Notes: generated by a model from the sequence alone, not told the origin. A stretch of DNA of 64,000 nt from CAZYFH01 sp965249175 (GCA_965249175.1 OZ252227.1:434001-498000); one strand, 5' to 3'; positions 16,582 to 25,062 are shown, counted from the stretch's first letter. Made by a program: numbers and translations.

Positions 16582-17607
16582 CTAGCTGCCGGTGGTGAGC
16601 GCGCGCGCCGCTTCCCGGGCGTAGTACGTGATGATGATGTCGGCGCCGGCTCGCTTGATGGCGGTCAACGTCTCGAGCATCGCGCGCGGCTCATCGATCC
16701 ATCCATTCCGGGCGGCCGCCTTGAGCATCGCGTATTCGCCGCTCACGTGATACGCCGCGGTGGGGTAGCGGAACTCGGCTTTCACGCGCGAGATGACGTC
16801 GAGGTAATGGAGCGCGGGCTTGACCATCACGAGGTCTGCGCCTTCCTCGATGTCCAGCGCCACCTCGCGAATCGCTTCATCGATGTTCGCCGGGTCCATC
16901 TGATGCGTGCGCCGGTCGCCGAATGCAGGAGTTGAGTCGGCGGCGTCACGAAAGGGACCGTAGTAGGCGGAGCAGTATTTCGCCGCGTACGCCATGATCG
17001 CCACGTCGTCAAACCCGCCAGCGTCGAGTTCTTCACGGATCGCACCGACCCGGCCGTCCATCATGTCCGACGGCGCCACGACATCGGCACCGGCTTCCGC
17101 ATGCGAGACCGCGGCCAGCGCGACGCGCTCGACGGTGGGGTCGTTGAGTATCGCGTCGCCCTCCACGAGGCCGCAGTGACCATGCGTCGTGTACTCGCAC
17201 AGACAGACGTCAGTCATGACGACCAGATCGGGCAGGTCCGCTTTGAGTGCGCGGATCGCCCGCTGGACCGGTGCGTCCGGGTCGTGGGCTGCACTTCCCG
17301 TGTCATCCTTGGTGTCGGGGAGCCCGAAGAGGAGCACCGCCGTGACCCCGTCGCCCGTGGCGGCCGCCGCCTCCGCGAGCGCCTCGTCGACGGAGAGCTG
17401 ATACACCCCGGGCATCGATGACACCTCGCGGCGGACGGCCGTACCTTCGCAGACGAAGAGTGGGTAGACGAACGACTCTGGCGTCAGTCGGGTCTCGCGG
17501 ACGAGACCTCGAATGGCCGGGGAGCGCCGGAGGCGTCGGAGGCGATGTGTGAGCGCGAGTCCCGTCGTCGACGTGCGGTCACGCGTCGATGACGGCGTGA
17601 GAGTCAT
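16582..17607 (-). CDS. hemB: Delta-aminolevulinic acid dehydratase (porphobilinogen synthase)
   Basis: Condenses two 5-aminolevulinates to porphobilinogen. The active-site Lys residues are in MAYAAKYCSAYYGPFRDA and MVKPALHYLDVI. The metal site is the Cys-rich VCLCEYTTHGHCG, indicating the zinc-dependent form. The length, 341 aa, is normal. ATG at 17607 is chosen; a TTG two codons earlier is possible. The 23-bp element shared with ccsA and the ECF sigma gene lies 9 nt before the start. It follows the cobA-hemD gene after 59 bp and may be the last gene of the hem transcript or have its own control. Confidence 0.96.
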   Translation of the reverse strand: MTLTPSSTRDRTSTTGLALTHRLRRLRRSPAIRGLVRETRLTPESFVYPLFVCEGTAVRREVSSMPGVYQLSVDEALAEAAAATGDGVTAVLLFGLPDTKDDTGSAAHDPDAPVQRAIRALKADLPDLVVMTDVCLCEYTTHGHCGLVEGDAILNDPTVERVALAAVSHAEAGADVVAPSDMMDGRVGAIREELDAGGFDDVAIMAYAAKYCSAYYGPFRDAADSTPAFGDRRTHQMDPANIDEAIREVALDIEEGADLVMVKPALHYLDVISRVKAEFRYPTAAYHVSGEYAMLKAAARNGWIDEPRAMLETLTAIKRAGADIIITYYAREAARALTTGS

Positions 17608-17616
17608 GGACAAGTC

Positions 17617-17639
17617 TAACCCCAGCGCTCACTTGGGTT
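17617..17639 (-). promoter_or_regulatory. 23-bp element upstream of hemB
   Basis: On the minus strand it reads ACCCAAGTGAGCGCTGGGGT plus flanking A and TA, ending 9 nt before the hemB ATG. It differs from the ccsA and ECF copies at three or four positions, mostly in the centre, while the outer ACCC and GGGGT arms are kept. Confidence 0.5.
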
Positions 17640-17666
17640 GAGACGGCGCGGCCAGCCGCGCCCGTC

Positions 17667-19193
17667 CTATATCGCGGCGAAGTGGTCCGCGATTGCCTGG
17701 GCCAGGGCCGGCACGGTGTACGTCGACGGCATGATCGTTGTCTGGATACCGAGTTGCCGCGCCGCCTCGGCCGTGACCGGCCCGATGGACGCGACGAGGG
17801 TGGTGCCAAGCAGGTCGGCCGCTGGCTCGGCTCCGAGCAGCGTGACGAAATTTCGGACCGTGGAGGCGCTCGTAAAGGTCACGACGTCGACCCCTTGATC
17901 CAGCAGCAGCTTGTAGATGTCGACGCCCGATGAGCTGGAGACCGGTACCGTCCGATACGCCGTGACGGCGACCACGTCGGCGCCCGCGCTGCGCAGCTCG
18001 TTCGGCAACAGTGGTCGCGCCAGGTCGCCGCGGGGCAGGAGAATGCGCGCGCCACGCACCGTGTGATCCCGTTGAAGCGCGGCACCGAGGGCCTCCGCCC
18101 GGTGCTCCGACGGCATCAGGTCGACCTTGAGACCGTAGTGACCAAGGCGGGCCGCGGTCGCCGGTCCGACCGCGCAGAGACGGGCGTTCTTGAGCGCCCG
18201 CACGTCGCGCGGACCGGCGAGCAGCTGTTCCATGAAGGCGTCGACGCCGTTGACCGAGGTAAAGACGATCCAGTCGAACGTCGAGACCGCCGCGCACGCC
18301 TCGTCGAGCGCCGTCTCATCCTCCGGTGGCGCGATGCGAATCGTCGGCGCTTCGATGGGGTTGGCGCCGAGGTCGGATAGCAAGTCAACGAGCTCGGCGG
18401 CCTGGTCCCTGGGCCGCGTGACGAGCACCCGCTTGCCAAACAGCGGACGGGAGTCGAACCATCGCAGATGCTCGCGTAGCCCCACCACCGGTCCGACCAC
18501 CAGCACCGCCGACCCACGCCGCTGCGCGTCGCGGACGACCCCCTGGATGTCACGGAGCGAGCCCTGGATCGTCCGCTGCGTTGGCAACGTGCCGTTCAGG
18601 ATGAGCGCCGCCGGCTCCTCGGCCGGTCGGCCGTGTTTCAACAGCTCATCGATGATGACCTCGAGCTGCGGCCCGCCAGCATAGCTGACGATGGTGCCCG
18701 ACAGTGTGGCGACCCGACTCCAGTCGACGTCAGGTGGTGCGTTCGTCTCCGCCTCGTGACCGCGGATGAAGAGCAGCGCATCCCCGGCTTCCGGATACGT
18801 GATCGGCACGCCCGCGAAGCAGGGCCCGCCGATGCTCGGTGGCACGCCAGGGACGACCTCGAACCGGATCCCGTGCTCGTGGAGGAACAGCGCTTCCTTC
18901 CCGCCGCTGTCGAAGACGAACGGGTCGCCCCATTTCAGTCGGGCCACGGTCTTGCCTTCCCGAGCCTTGTCGCCGAGCAGGATGTTGATCGCGTCCTGCT
19001 GGAGCGGCTGGGGCGCGGCGGCGCCCACGTCGATCCGCTCGGCATTCGCACGCATCGTCTGCACGAGGCGGGGGTGTACCAAGTGGTCGTACACGACGAC
19101 GTCGGCGCGTTGAAGGTGTCGCTGCCCCTTGACAGTGATCAAGGTGGGGTCGCCGGGTCCGGCGCCGATGAGATAAACGATGCCAGCGGTCAT
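17667..19193 (-). CDS. cobA-hemD: Fused uroporphyrinogen-III C-methyltransferase / uroporphyrinogen-III synthase
   Basis: Two-domain tetrapyrrole enzyme of 508 aa. Residues 1-245 are the SAM uroporphyrinogen methyltransferase (VYLIGAGPGDPTLITVKG, ADVVVYDHLV, VPGVPPSIGG). The loop usually written RLKGGDP reads RLKWGDP here. Residues 255-508 are uroporphyrinogen-III synthase (GKRVLVTRPRDQAAEL, DWIVFTSVNGVDAF, VVTFTSASTVRNF). The fusion lets one gene feed both heme and siroheme/cobalamin branches. It overlaps hemC by 4 nt, so hemA-hemC-cobA/hemD are translationally coupled. Confidence 0.94.
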   Translation of the reverse strand: MTAGIVYLIGAGPGDPTLITVKGQRHLQRADVVVYDHLVHPRLVQTMRANAERIDVGAAAPQPLQQDAINILLGDKAREGKTVARLKWGDPFVFDSGGKEALFLHEHGIRFEVVPGVPPSIGGPCFAGVPITYPEAGDALLFIRGHEAETNAPPDVDWSRVATLSGTIVSYAGGPQLEVIIDELLKHGRPAEEPAALILNGTLPTQRTIQGSLRDIQGVVRDAQRRGSAVLVVGPVVGLREHLRWFDSRPLFGKRVLVTRPRDQAAELVDLLSDLGANPIEAPTIRIAPPEDETALDEACAAVSTFDWIVFTSVNGVDAFMEQLLAGPRDVRALKNARLCAVGPATAARLGHYGLKVDLMPSEHRAEALGAALQRDHTVRGARILLPRGDLARPLLPNELRSAGADVVAVTAYRTVPVSSSSGVDIYKLLLDQGVDVVTFTSASTVRNFVTLLGAEPAADLLGTTLVASIGPVTAEAARQLGIQTTIMPSTYTVPALAQAIADHFAAI

Positions 19194-20158
19194 CGTTCAC
19201 CGAGGCCGGCGAGCACCTCGTCGGCGCCGTCCGCGAGGAGGCGCGCGGCGACCTCCCGACCGAGCGACGCGGCATCGCGCGCGGGCGCGCTCGCCCGGTG
19301 TCGCAGGAGACGGGCGCCATCGGGCGAAACGACGACACCCACCAGCGTGACCGCATCGTCCTCGAGTGTGGCCAACGCGCCGACGGGAACCTGGCAGTCC
19401 GCCCCGAGGGCGGACACCAACGCGCGCTCCGCTTCGAGGGCCACGGCGGTAGCCGTTTCGCCGAGGTGTGCGATCAGTTCGCGCGTCGTTGTGTCCGCGG
19501 TGCGGGTCTCGACGGCCAGAATGCCCTGACCGGGGGCCGGCACGCAGACATCGGTCGCCAGTCTCGCGCTGATGCGATTGGTCAGCTGCAACCTGGCGAG
19601 GCCGGCCACGGCGAGCACAAGCAGATCGTAATGGCCTTCGTCGAGTTTGCGTAGGCGGGTGCCAACGTTGCCACGAACCGGCGCGAGCTCGATGCCGGGG
19701 AACGCTCGGACCAATTGGGCAGTGCGCCGGACACTGCCCGTTCCGACGCGCGCCCGACGACCAGCTGCGGCAATCAGACGACCAGCTGCCGCGATCAACG
19801 GTCCCGCTTCCGACGGTGGCGCCTGCGTGGTGAGGGGAGCAATCAGCGCGTCGCGCGGGTCCTCACGCCGGAGCGCCGCGTCGATCCGCAGGCCCTCGGG
19901 CAGGACGGCGGGCAGATCCTTGGCGCTGTGGACGGCAAGGTCGATCTCGTTGGTGAGCAGCGCCTCTTCAATCTCTTTCACGAACATCCGCTTGCCGCCG
20001 GCCTCCGACAGCGGTCGCCGGGAGAGGCGATCGCCGGAGGTGGCGATCGTGACGATCGCGCACTCGGGGCCGCCGCTCGCGCGGATGGCAGCGGCCACCT
20101 GCTCCGCCTGCCAGCGCGCGAGCGGGCTGCCCCGCGTCCCAATCCGCGGGACGCTCAA
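19190..20158 (-). CDS. hemC: Porphobilinogen deaminase (hydroxymethylbilane synthase)
   Basis: Polymerises four porphobilinogens to hydroxymethylbilane on a covalently bound dipyrromethane cofactor. The cofactor Cys is C255 in LGADCQVPVG, and the catalytic Asp81 lies in VHSAKDLP. The substrate Arg motif is VGTGSVRRTAQL. The length is 322 aa. It carries a tandem in-frame duplication of LIAAAGR (residues 121-134), encoded by two 21-bp units at 19756-19797, in a surface-loop region before the substrate motif. Start and stop overlap both neighbours by 4 nt. Confidence 0.96.
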   Translation of the reverse strand: MSVPRIGTRGSPLARWQAEQVAAAIRASGGPECAIVTIATSGDRLSRRPLSEAGGKRMFVKEIEEALLTNEIDLAVHSAKDLPAVLPEGLRIDAALRREDPRDALIAPLTTQAPPSEAGPLIAAAGRLIAAAGRRARVGTGSVRRTAQLVRAFPGIELAPVRGNVGTRLRKLDEGHYDLLVLAVAGLARLQLTNRISARLATDVCVPAPGQGILAVETRTADTTTRELIAHLGETATAVALEAERALVSALGADCQVPVGALATLEDDAVTLVGVVVSPDGARLLRHRASAPARDAASLGREVAARLLADGADEVLAGLGER

Positions 20159-21513
20159 CGATTCCTCGGCCGCGACGAGGTGGGGGAGGCCGGGACTGCC
20201 TGTGACGGCTCCTCGTCGTCAACCGGCTCGGTGGAGCGGTCGGCTCCCGGAAGATCCAGCTCGAACAGACGGGCGAGCGCGTCGGCATAGGCCGCGACCG
20301 TGTCCTCGTCGCGCGCCGACTTGAGCTGTTCGGTGGGGGTCGCCAGCAGTTTCTCGAAGAGGAGCCGCGTGACCTCGTCGACGCGGGCACGGGCGTTTGG
20401 CGGCATCGATGCGAGCTTCGGCGCCAACCGCGCAAGTTCGGCTTGCCGAATCTCCTCGAAGCGACGCCGGAGGGCGATGACCGTCGGGATGGCGCCGCGC
20501 GACCGTAGCCAACGCATGAACAGGTCGACTTCCTCGTCGACCATCAGCTCGGCGCGGTCGACCTGGGACTGTCGCCGAGCCATGTTCTCGCGCACAATGG
20601 TCCGCAGATCGTCGATGTTGTAGAGAAACACCTGCTCGATGTCACCGGCCGACGGCTCGACGTCACGCGGTACGCCGATGTCAATGAGAAAGAGCGGGCG
20701 ATCGCGACGGGGCTTCATTGCGGCGGCGACATGCGCTCGTGTCACCATCCATGTCGAGGAGCCGGTTGCCGTGACGACGATATCCGTCGACGCAAGCTCG
20801 TCGATGAACGCCTCCCACGGCACCGCGACACCCTGGACCTTCGCCGCGAGCGACTCGGCGTGACCCGCCGTGCGGTTGGCGACGCCAATCCGCCGCACGT
20901 CCTGCGCGCGCAGGTGGGTGGCCGTGAGCTCGGCCATCTCGCCGGCGCCGACGATGAGGGTGCGGAGGTTGGCGAGACGACCGAAGATCTTTCGTGCGAG
21001 CGCGATGGCCGCGTAGCTGACAGAGACCGCCCCTTCGCCGAGACCGGTTTGTGACCGTACGCGTTTCCCGACCCCGAACGCCCAGTGAAACAGCCGGTGA
21101 AGCGCCGCGCCGGTGTAACCGCGCTCCGATGCGAGGAGATACGCGTCCTTGACCTGACCGGAGATCTGCGGCTCGCCCACCACGAGCGAGTCGAGACCGG
21201 ATGCGACCCGGAACAGGTGGCGGGCTGCGTCCGCATCGGTGCGGCTGTAGAGATGCGGTGCGAGCTCCGATTCCGGCACATCGTGGAACGAGCTCATGAA
21301 GCCCGCCAGCGCGCGGTGGGCCTGCGCAGGCGCCTCCGACATCGTATAGATCTCGGAGCGGTTACACGTCGAGAGGACGACCACCTCGGCGGCGCCGGGG
21401 GTCTGGGCTAGCCCGTCCAGCGCTTCGGGGATCCCACGACGGGAGAAGTCGATCCGCTCGCGAAGGTCGACTGGCGCGCTGTGGTGACTCGCCCCGAGGA
21501 GACACAGGTGCAT
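20155..21513 (-). CDS. hemA: Glutamyl-tRNA reductase
   Basis: First committed enzyme of C5-pathway tetrapyrrole synthesis, reducing glutamyl-tRNA(Glu) to the semialdehyde used by HemL. The catalytic Cys50 is in VVLSTCNRSEIY. GLDSLVVGEPQISGQVKDAY and the NADPH loop LIVGAGEMAELTATHL follow, then a C-terminal helical dimerisation domain. The length is 452 aa with an Asp/Glu/Ser/Pro-rich tail. ATG at 21513 (MHLCLLGASHHSAP) matches the family N-terminus; an upstream in-frame start at 21540 adds nine residues. It overlaps hemC and follows ccsA by 68 bp. Confidence 0.96.
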   Translation of the reverse strand: MHLCLLGASHHSAPVDLRERIDFSRRGIPEALDGLAQTPGAAEVVVLSTCNRSEIYTMSEAPAQAHRALAGFMSSFHDVPESELAPHLYSRTDADAARHLFRVASGLDSLVVGEPQISGQVKDAYLLASERGYTGAALHRLFHWAFGVGKRVRSQTGLGEGAVSVSYAAIALARKIFGRLANLRTLIVGAGEMAELTATHLRAQDVRRIGVANRTAGHAESLAAKVQGVAVPWEAFIDELASTDIVVTATGSSTWMVTRAHVAAAMKPRRDRPLFLIDIGVPRDVEPSAGDIEQVFLYNIDDLRTIVRENMARRQSQVDRAELMVDEEVDLFMRWLRSRGAIPTVIALRRRFEEIRQAELARLAPKLASMPPNARARVDEVTRLLFEKLLATPTEQLKSARDEDTVAAYADALARLFELDLPGADRSTEPVDDEEPSQAVPASPTSSRPRNR

Positions 21514-21581
21514 GGGAGTCAGGCCGCTGTAGACCCTCACGGCAATGACGGCTGAGGGTCAGGTGCCGCGGGCCGGCGCGA

Positions 21582-22403
21582 CTAGTAGAAGTTGTGACTC
21601 TGGGTCCCGAAGTACCCGATCGGCACGAAGTTCAACAACAAGATCGCAAACCCGAGCGTCGACAGCCACGCGGCGCGCCGGCCGCCCCACCCCACGCGCC
21701 GGGCATAGAGCTCGAACGTGTAGACGAGCCAGCACAGCAAGACGGTGAAGATCTTCGGGTCCAGGAGCGACATCGCCTGCACCCGCGGGTCCGCGGCGCT
21801 CGGTTGGACCTGCACCAGCCAGATGGCCCCGACGCCGAGCCCGAGGGTCAAGAAGATCCATCCAAAGGCCACCGCGCGGCGATTCATCACGTCGAGCACT
21901 TGGAGCGACGGCAGGCGCGCATAGAAGACCCCGAGGTGCTTGGCTTTCAGCTCCTTGAAGAGCAGCACGTAGGTCACGCTGACGACACAGGCGAGTGCGA
22001 AGCTTGCATAGGCAACCAACAGCGACGAGACGTGGAGCTCGAACCACCGGCTCTCGAGCACCGGTGGTCGCGACGCGACGCTGTTGCTGACGGCGGGAAT
22101 GACCTGCAACACCACCATCAACGGAACGATGAAGATGCCCATGGCTCGTTCGTCGGTCGTCATTTCCGTGTAGAGGTAGGCGAGCGCCAGAAGCCACACG
22201 AACGCCGAGATGGCGCCGGTCGTGCCAACGAACGGGATGTGTCCCACCTGCATCGTCTGCATCCCGATCACGAACGTGTGGACGAGCGCGCCGAACGCGA
22301 GGGCGACGGTCGCGACCCGGCCGGTGAGGGGGCTGCGTCTCGCGAAGTGGATGGCGTACGCGGCACCCGCCGTGGCGTACAGCAATAGAGGAAGAGTGTT
22401 CAT
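21582..22403 (-). CDS. ccsA: CcsA/HemX-type cytochrome c assembly membrane protein
   Basis: Polytopic membrane protein of 273 aa with about eight helices, from the family that includes CcsA, CcmC and HemX. FELHVSSLLVAYASFALACV carries the conserved His region, and GWIFLTLGLGVGAIWLVQ follows. Its position directly before hemA matches the hemX-hemA or ccsA-hemA order of many genomes, so a HemX role influencing HemA levels is as likely as heme export for cytochrome c. The 23-bp element lies about 20 nt before the ATG. The cytochromes in the window would need such an assembly factor. Confidence 0.87.
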   Translation of the reverse strand: MNTLPLLLYATAGAAYAIHFARRSPLTGRVATVALAFGALVHTFVIGMQTMQVGHIPFVGTTGAISAFVWLLALAYLYTEMTTDERAMGIFIVPLMVVLQVIPAVSNSVASRPPVLESRWFELHVSSLLVAYASFALACVVSVTYVLLFKELKAKHLGVFYARLPSLQVLDVMNRRAVAFGWIFLTLGLGVGAIWLVQVQPSAADPRVQAMSLLDPKIFTVLLCWLVYTFELYARRVGWGGRRAAWLSTLGFAILLLNFVPIGYFGTQSHNFY

Positions 22404-22423
22404 CGATCGAACCTGAGCTGATT

Positions 22424-22464
22424 ACCCCAGAGCTCACGTGGGTTGACCACGTGAGCTCTGGGGT
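22424..22464 (-). promoter_or_regulatory. Head-to-head pair of 23-bp elements forming a perfect hairpin
   Basis: Two copies of the element face each other with a 5-bp loop, giving an 18-bp perfect stem (ACCCCAGAGCTCACGTGG and its complement). It lies between the VWA stop (22477) and the ccsA start (22403). The promoter-proximal copy keeps the orientation seen at hemB and the ECF gene. It could terminate VWA transcription, act as an operator, or both. Confidence 0.6.
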
Positions 22465-22476
22465 TCAGGGGCCGTG

Positions 22477-23436
22477 TCATCTGGTCGGTCCGTAGTAGCC
22501 CTGCTTGGTCCGGGCGCGGACGTTTTTTCGATCCGCGCGGACGACGATGCGTCGCCACTGACCGTTGCGCAGCGGGTTGGCTGAGATGAAGCCGATCGAG
22601 TACTGGCTCGAGAGCTCCTCGGAGATTTGTTGGTAGATGCTGTCGAGCTTGCTGGCCCGGTCGGGGAAGAACGCTTGCCCCCCGGTCTCCTGCGCCAGTT
22701 GACGCAGGACGAAATCGGCTTCGCGAAAGCCGGTTCGCGACCGGCTGTCGTCCGATTGCAAGCCAATCGAGTAGATCGCCGTCTCCGAGCGTTTGGCGAG
22801 CTCGAGCACCTCTTCAAAGCTCACTAAGCTCGACGTGTCCTCGCCGTCGGAAAGGACGATGATCGCTTCGCGCCTGACGTCCGCCTCGCGCAACGGTGCT
22901 TTTGTCAGGTCTTTGAGCGAGACATAGAGCGCGTTGTACAGCGAGGTCGACCCACCCGCCGAGGTCAGGCGGATGGCGTCTTCCAGCTTGTCCACGTCGT
23001 TCGTGAAGCCTTGCAGGACGTCGGCGCGGCTGTCGAAGTCGATGATCTCGGCGAGATCCTCCGGTCGCAGCCGCTGGGAGAACCCGATCGCGGCCTCCTG
23101 TGCGGTCGACATGCGCTCGTCCATGCTGGCACTCGTGTCGATGAGCAGCGCCAGCGCGATCGGCAGTTGCGTGCGCGTGAAGAAGGCGACTTCTTGCTGG
23201 ACCCCGTCCTCGAAGACCACGAAGTCGCCTTGTTCGAGATCGGTCACGAATCGCTGGTCGCGATCGGTGACCGTCACGTTGAGCGACACGACGTCAACGC
23301 CGGCACGGAACGCGGGTGTTTGCGGTGGCGGTTGCTGCTGCTGTTGGGCGTCGATCGCGCGTTCGACCACCAGCCAACCGGCGCAGGCGATACACGCGGC
23401 GACCGCCGCCCCCCGTCCGGTGCGTGTGTTCCCCAT
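22477..23436 (-). CDS. Exported VWFA-domain protein, acidobacterial type (second of pair)
   Basis: A 319-aa protein: signal-like segment (residues 10-30), a Gln/Pro linker, then VDVVSLNVTVTDRDQRFVTD and FVVFEDGVQQEVAFF, the usual lead-in of the acidobacterial VWFA-related family. The VWA MIDAS motif is LLIDTSASM (DxSxS), with SDGEDTSS supplying the later Asp. It probably acts outside the cytoplasmic membrane as a metal-dependent adhesion/interaction protein. ATG at 23436 overlaps the stop of the upstream VWA gene by one base (TAATG), so the pair is coupled. Function of the family is unknown. Confidence 0.85.
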   Translation of the reverse strand: MGNTRTGRGAAVAACIACAGWLVVERAIDAQQQQQPPPQTPAFRAGVDVVSLNVTVTDRDQRFVTDLEQGDFVVFEDGVQQEVAFFTRTQLPIALALLIDTSASMDERMSTAQEAAIGFSQRLRPEDLAEIIDFDSRADVLQGFTNDVDKLEDAIRLTSAGGSTSLYNALYVSLKDLTKAPLREADVRREAIIVLSDGEDTSSLVSFEEVLELAKRSETAIYSIGLQSDDSRSRTGFREADFVLRQLAQETGGQAFFPDRASKLDSIYQQISEELSSQYSIGFISANPLRNGQWRRIVVRADRKNVRARTKQGYYGPTR

Positions 23437-24350
23437 TACTCGTTCGCCCTGAGCGGGGTCCCACGCGCGGTGAGTCCAGCCGTTGTGACGGCGACCTCTA
23501 TGCCGTCCGGGGGGATGAGCGTGTCGGGTCGTGAGTAGGTGACGAGATACTGGTTGCGGAGCTCCGTCGCGAGGCTCCGAAGCGCGTGTCCGACGGCCGT
23601 GCTGGTGAGGAGGTTGCGACGCGCTCCGCCGCTGTCGCGCGGTCCGCGCTCGAGCACAATGTTGCGATCGATCTCGAGACGGCGCAGGTCCGACGGCGAC
23701 AGGCTTGGGTCGGCGGTCAACCCGCTGCGTCCAAGCACGACCACCGTGTAGACGGCCGCCCCGCTCTCCTGCACGCGCTCGAGGACCCGCCGGGAGCTGG
23801 CGTTGCTGTAGTCGAGTCCCTCCGTGGTCAAGGCCACGAGGATGGGGCGGGCGGACTCCCGGCGTTGGAAGCCCTCGGCGGCCTGCGACATGGCATCGAG
23901 GAGATACGCCGCGGTCCCCGGGAACCCGAACACGTCGCCGACGCCTTCGCGCAGCCGGGCCAGACTCGTCGTCGATGGCACGAGAATCCGCGGGGGGCCG
24001 CCAAAGCCGAGCAGCGAGATTTCGTTGCCGTCGTGCATCGCCTCCAGGAACTCGGTCAGGCCTTCTCGAAAATCGCTCACGGCGTCGGTCGCCGCCTGCG
24101 ACGTATCGACGAGCACGGCGATCTGGCGTCCGGCCCCAGCGTTGTCCGCGCGAAGGACTTCGCGCGCGGAGCCATCCTCGCGCACGACGAAGTCGGTCGG
24201 CCTCAGTCCCTCGACCGGTGCGCCGTCGCTGTCGAGCACGGTCACGATCAGTTGACGCTCGGTCGACTGGGCGGCCAGGCTCGCGTGAGCGGTCACGCCG
24301 ACCAGTGCCAACAGGCACGCTGCTGAGTTGAGGCGAGGGGTGAGTTGCAT
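23436..24350 (-). CDS. Exported VWFA-related protein, divergent MIDAS (first of pair)
   Basis: A 304-aa exported protein: signal peptide (MQLTPRLNSAACLLALVG to about residue 28), then the same layout as its downstream neighbour, TVLDSDGAPVEGLRPTDF and FVVREDGSAREV. The MIDAS position reads VLVDTSQAAT rather than DxSxS, so metal binding is doubtful. ATG at 24350 is chosen because it begins the signal peptide; the longer frame to 24632 is Arg-rich and runs through the promoter region. It may form a heteromeric complex with the downstream VWA protein; that is inference from coupling. Confidence 0.78.
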   Translation of the reverse strand: MQLTPRLNSAACLLALVGVTAHASLAAQSTERQLIVTVLDSDGAPVEGLRPTDFVVREDGSAREVLRADNAGAGRQIAVLVDTSQAATDAVSDFREGLTEFLEAMHDGNEISLLGFGGPPRILVPSTTSLARLREGVGDVFGFPGTAAYLLDAMSQAAEGFQRRESARPILVALTTEGLDYSNASSRRVLERVQESGAAVYTVVVLGRSGLTADPSLSPSDLRRLEIDRNIVLERGPRDSGGARRNLLTSTAVGHALRSLATELRNQYLVTYSRPDTLIPPDGIEVAVTTAGLTARGTPLRANE

Positions 24351-24689
24351 GAGGTCGGAGTCGGCCCAGTGCCGTCGAAGCCGCTCTGGCGCAGTATAGC
24401 AGCCTGTGTCACACGTTCCGGTGCGGCCGAACGGCCTCGAAACCGTCTCCGACGGCGCTACGGCTTCCCCGCGACCGTCATGCGCCCGTCCCACCTCTGT
24501 CGACGGGCGGCGGCTTTGAACATGTTGTAAATGCAGGGTTTCCACCGCCGTGTTGCTCGACGGGCCGGCCAGCGTGTTCCTTGACACCCCCCGGGGCGCG
24601 TGCAATAATCGCCGCGGTTTTTCGGCCCGCACGTCGCGCAGTATCGCGGGAGCCGGGTCGCGCCGCGTGTCAGGGTTCCCGCAGCGACG
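24351..24689. other. Divergent intergenic region between VWA pair and nuo operon
   Basis: 339 bp without a gene. It holds a good sigma-70 promoter for nuoA (24581-24609) and, on the minus strand, an extended -10-like TGCTATACT at 24393-24401 about 40 bp before the VWA start. No RNA gene or repeat was recognised. Confidence 0.6.
24581..24609 (+). promoter_or_regulatory. Sigma-70-type promoter of the nuo operon
   Basis: TTGACA at 24581-24586, a 17-bp spacer, then AATAAT at 24604-24609, preceded by TG at 24601-24602 (extended -10). This is a near-consensus housekeeping promoter about 80 bp upstream of nuoA, the clearest one in the window. Confidence 0.7.
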
Positions 24690-25046
24690 ATGCTAGACTC
24701 CTACGTCCCGATTCTCCTATTCACTCTCGTCGCCATTAGCTTCGCCATCGGAATGACGATGGTGTCGAGGCTGGTGCATCCGACCAAGTACAACAAGGCC
24801 AAGTTCGAGCCGTACGAGTGCGGCATCGAGCCGGCGACCGACGCGCGCGATCGATACAGCGTTCGCTATTACTTGGTGGCGATGCTCTTCGTCATCTTCG
24901 ACGTGGAGACCGTTTTCATGTTCCCGTGGGCCGTCATCATGGACGAGCTGGCGCTGTTCGGGCTCATCGAGATGCTCGTCTTCCTGTTCATCCTCGTCGT
25001 CGGCTACGCCTACGCCTGGCGAAAAGGCGCGCTGGACTGGGCGTGA
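24690..25046 (+). CDS. nuoA: NADH-quinone oxidoreductase subunit A
   Basis: Small membrane subunit of complex I, 118 aa with three helices. Family motifs are KFEPYECGIEP near residues 38-48 and YYLVAMLFVIFDVETVFMFP. The Cys of YECG lies in the loop that contacts the quinone channel. It is the first gene of a nine-gene run and is preceded by a strong promoter. The next gene, 16 bp on, is nuoC: nuoB, which normally lies between, is absent. Confidence 0.96.
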   Translation: MLDSYVPILLFTLVAISFAIGMTMVSRLVHPTKYNKAKFEPYECGIEPATDARDRYSVRYYLVAMLFVIFDVETVFMFPWAVIMDELALFGLIEMLVFLFILVVGYAYAWRKGALDWA

Positions 25047-25062
25047 TCGTGATCGAGGTCGG

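Noticed and set aside
22477..24318. A 613-codon open frame covering both VWA genes on the minus strand
   Set aside because: Its first half is Arg-rich and antisense in character relative to the real upstream VWA gene; the signal peptide and ATG at 23436, overlapping the upstream stop, mark the true gene.
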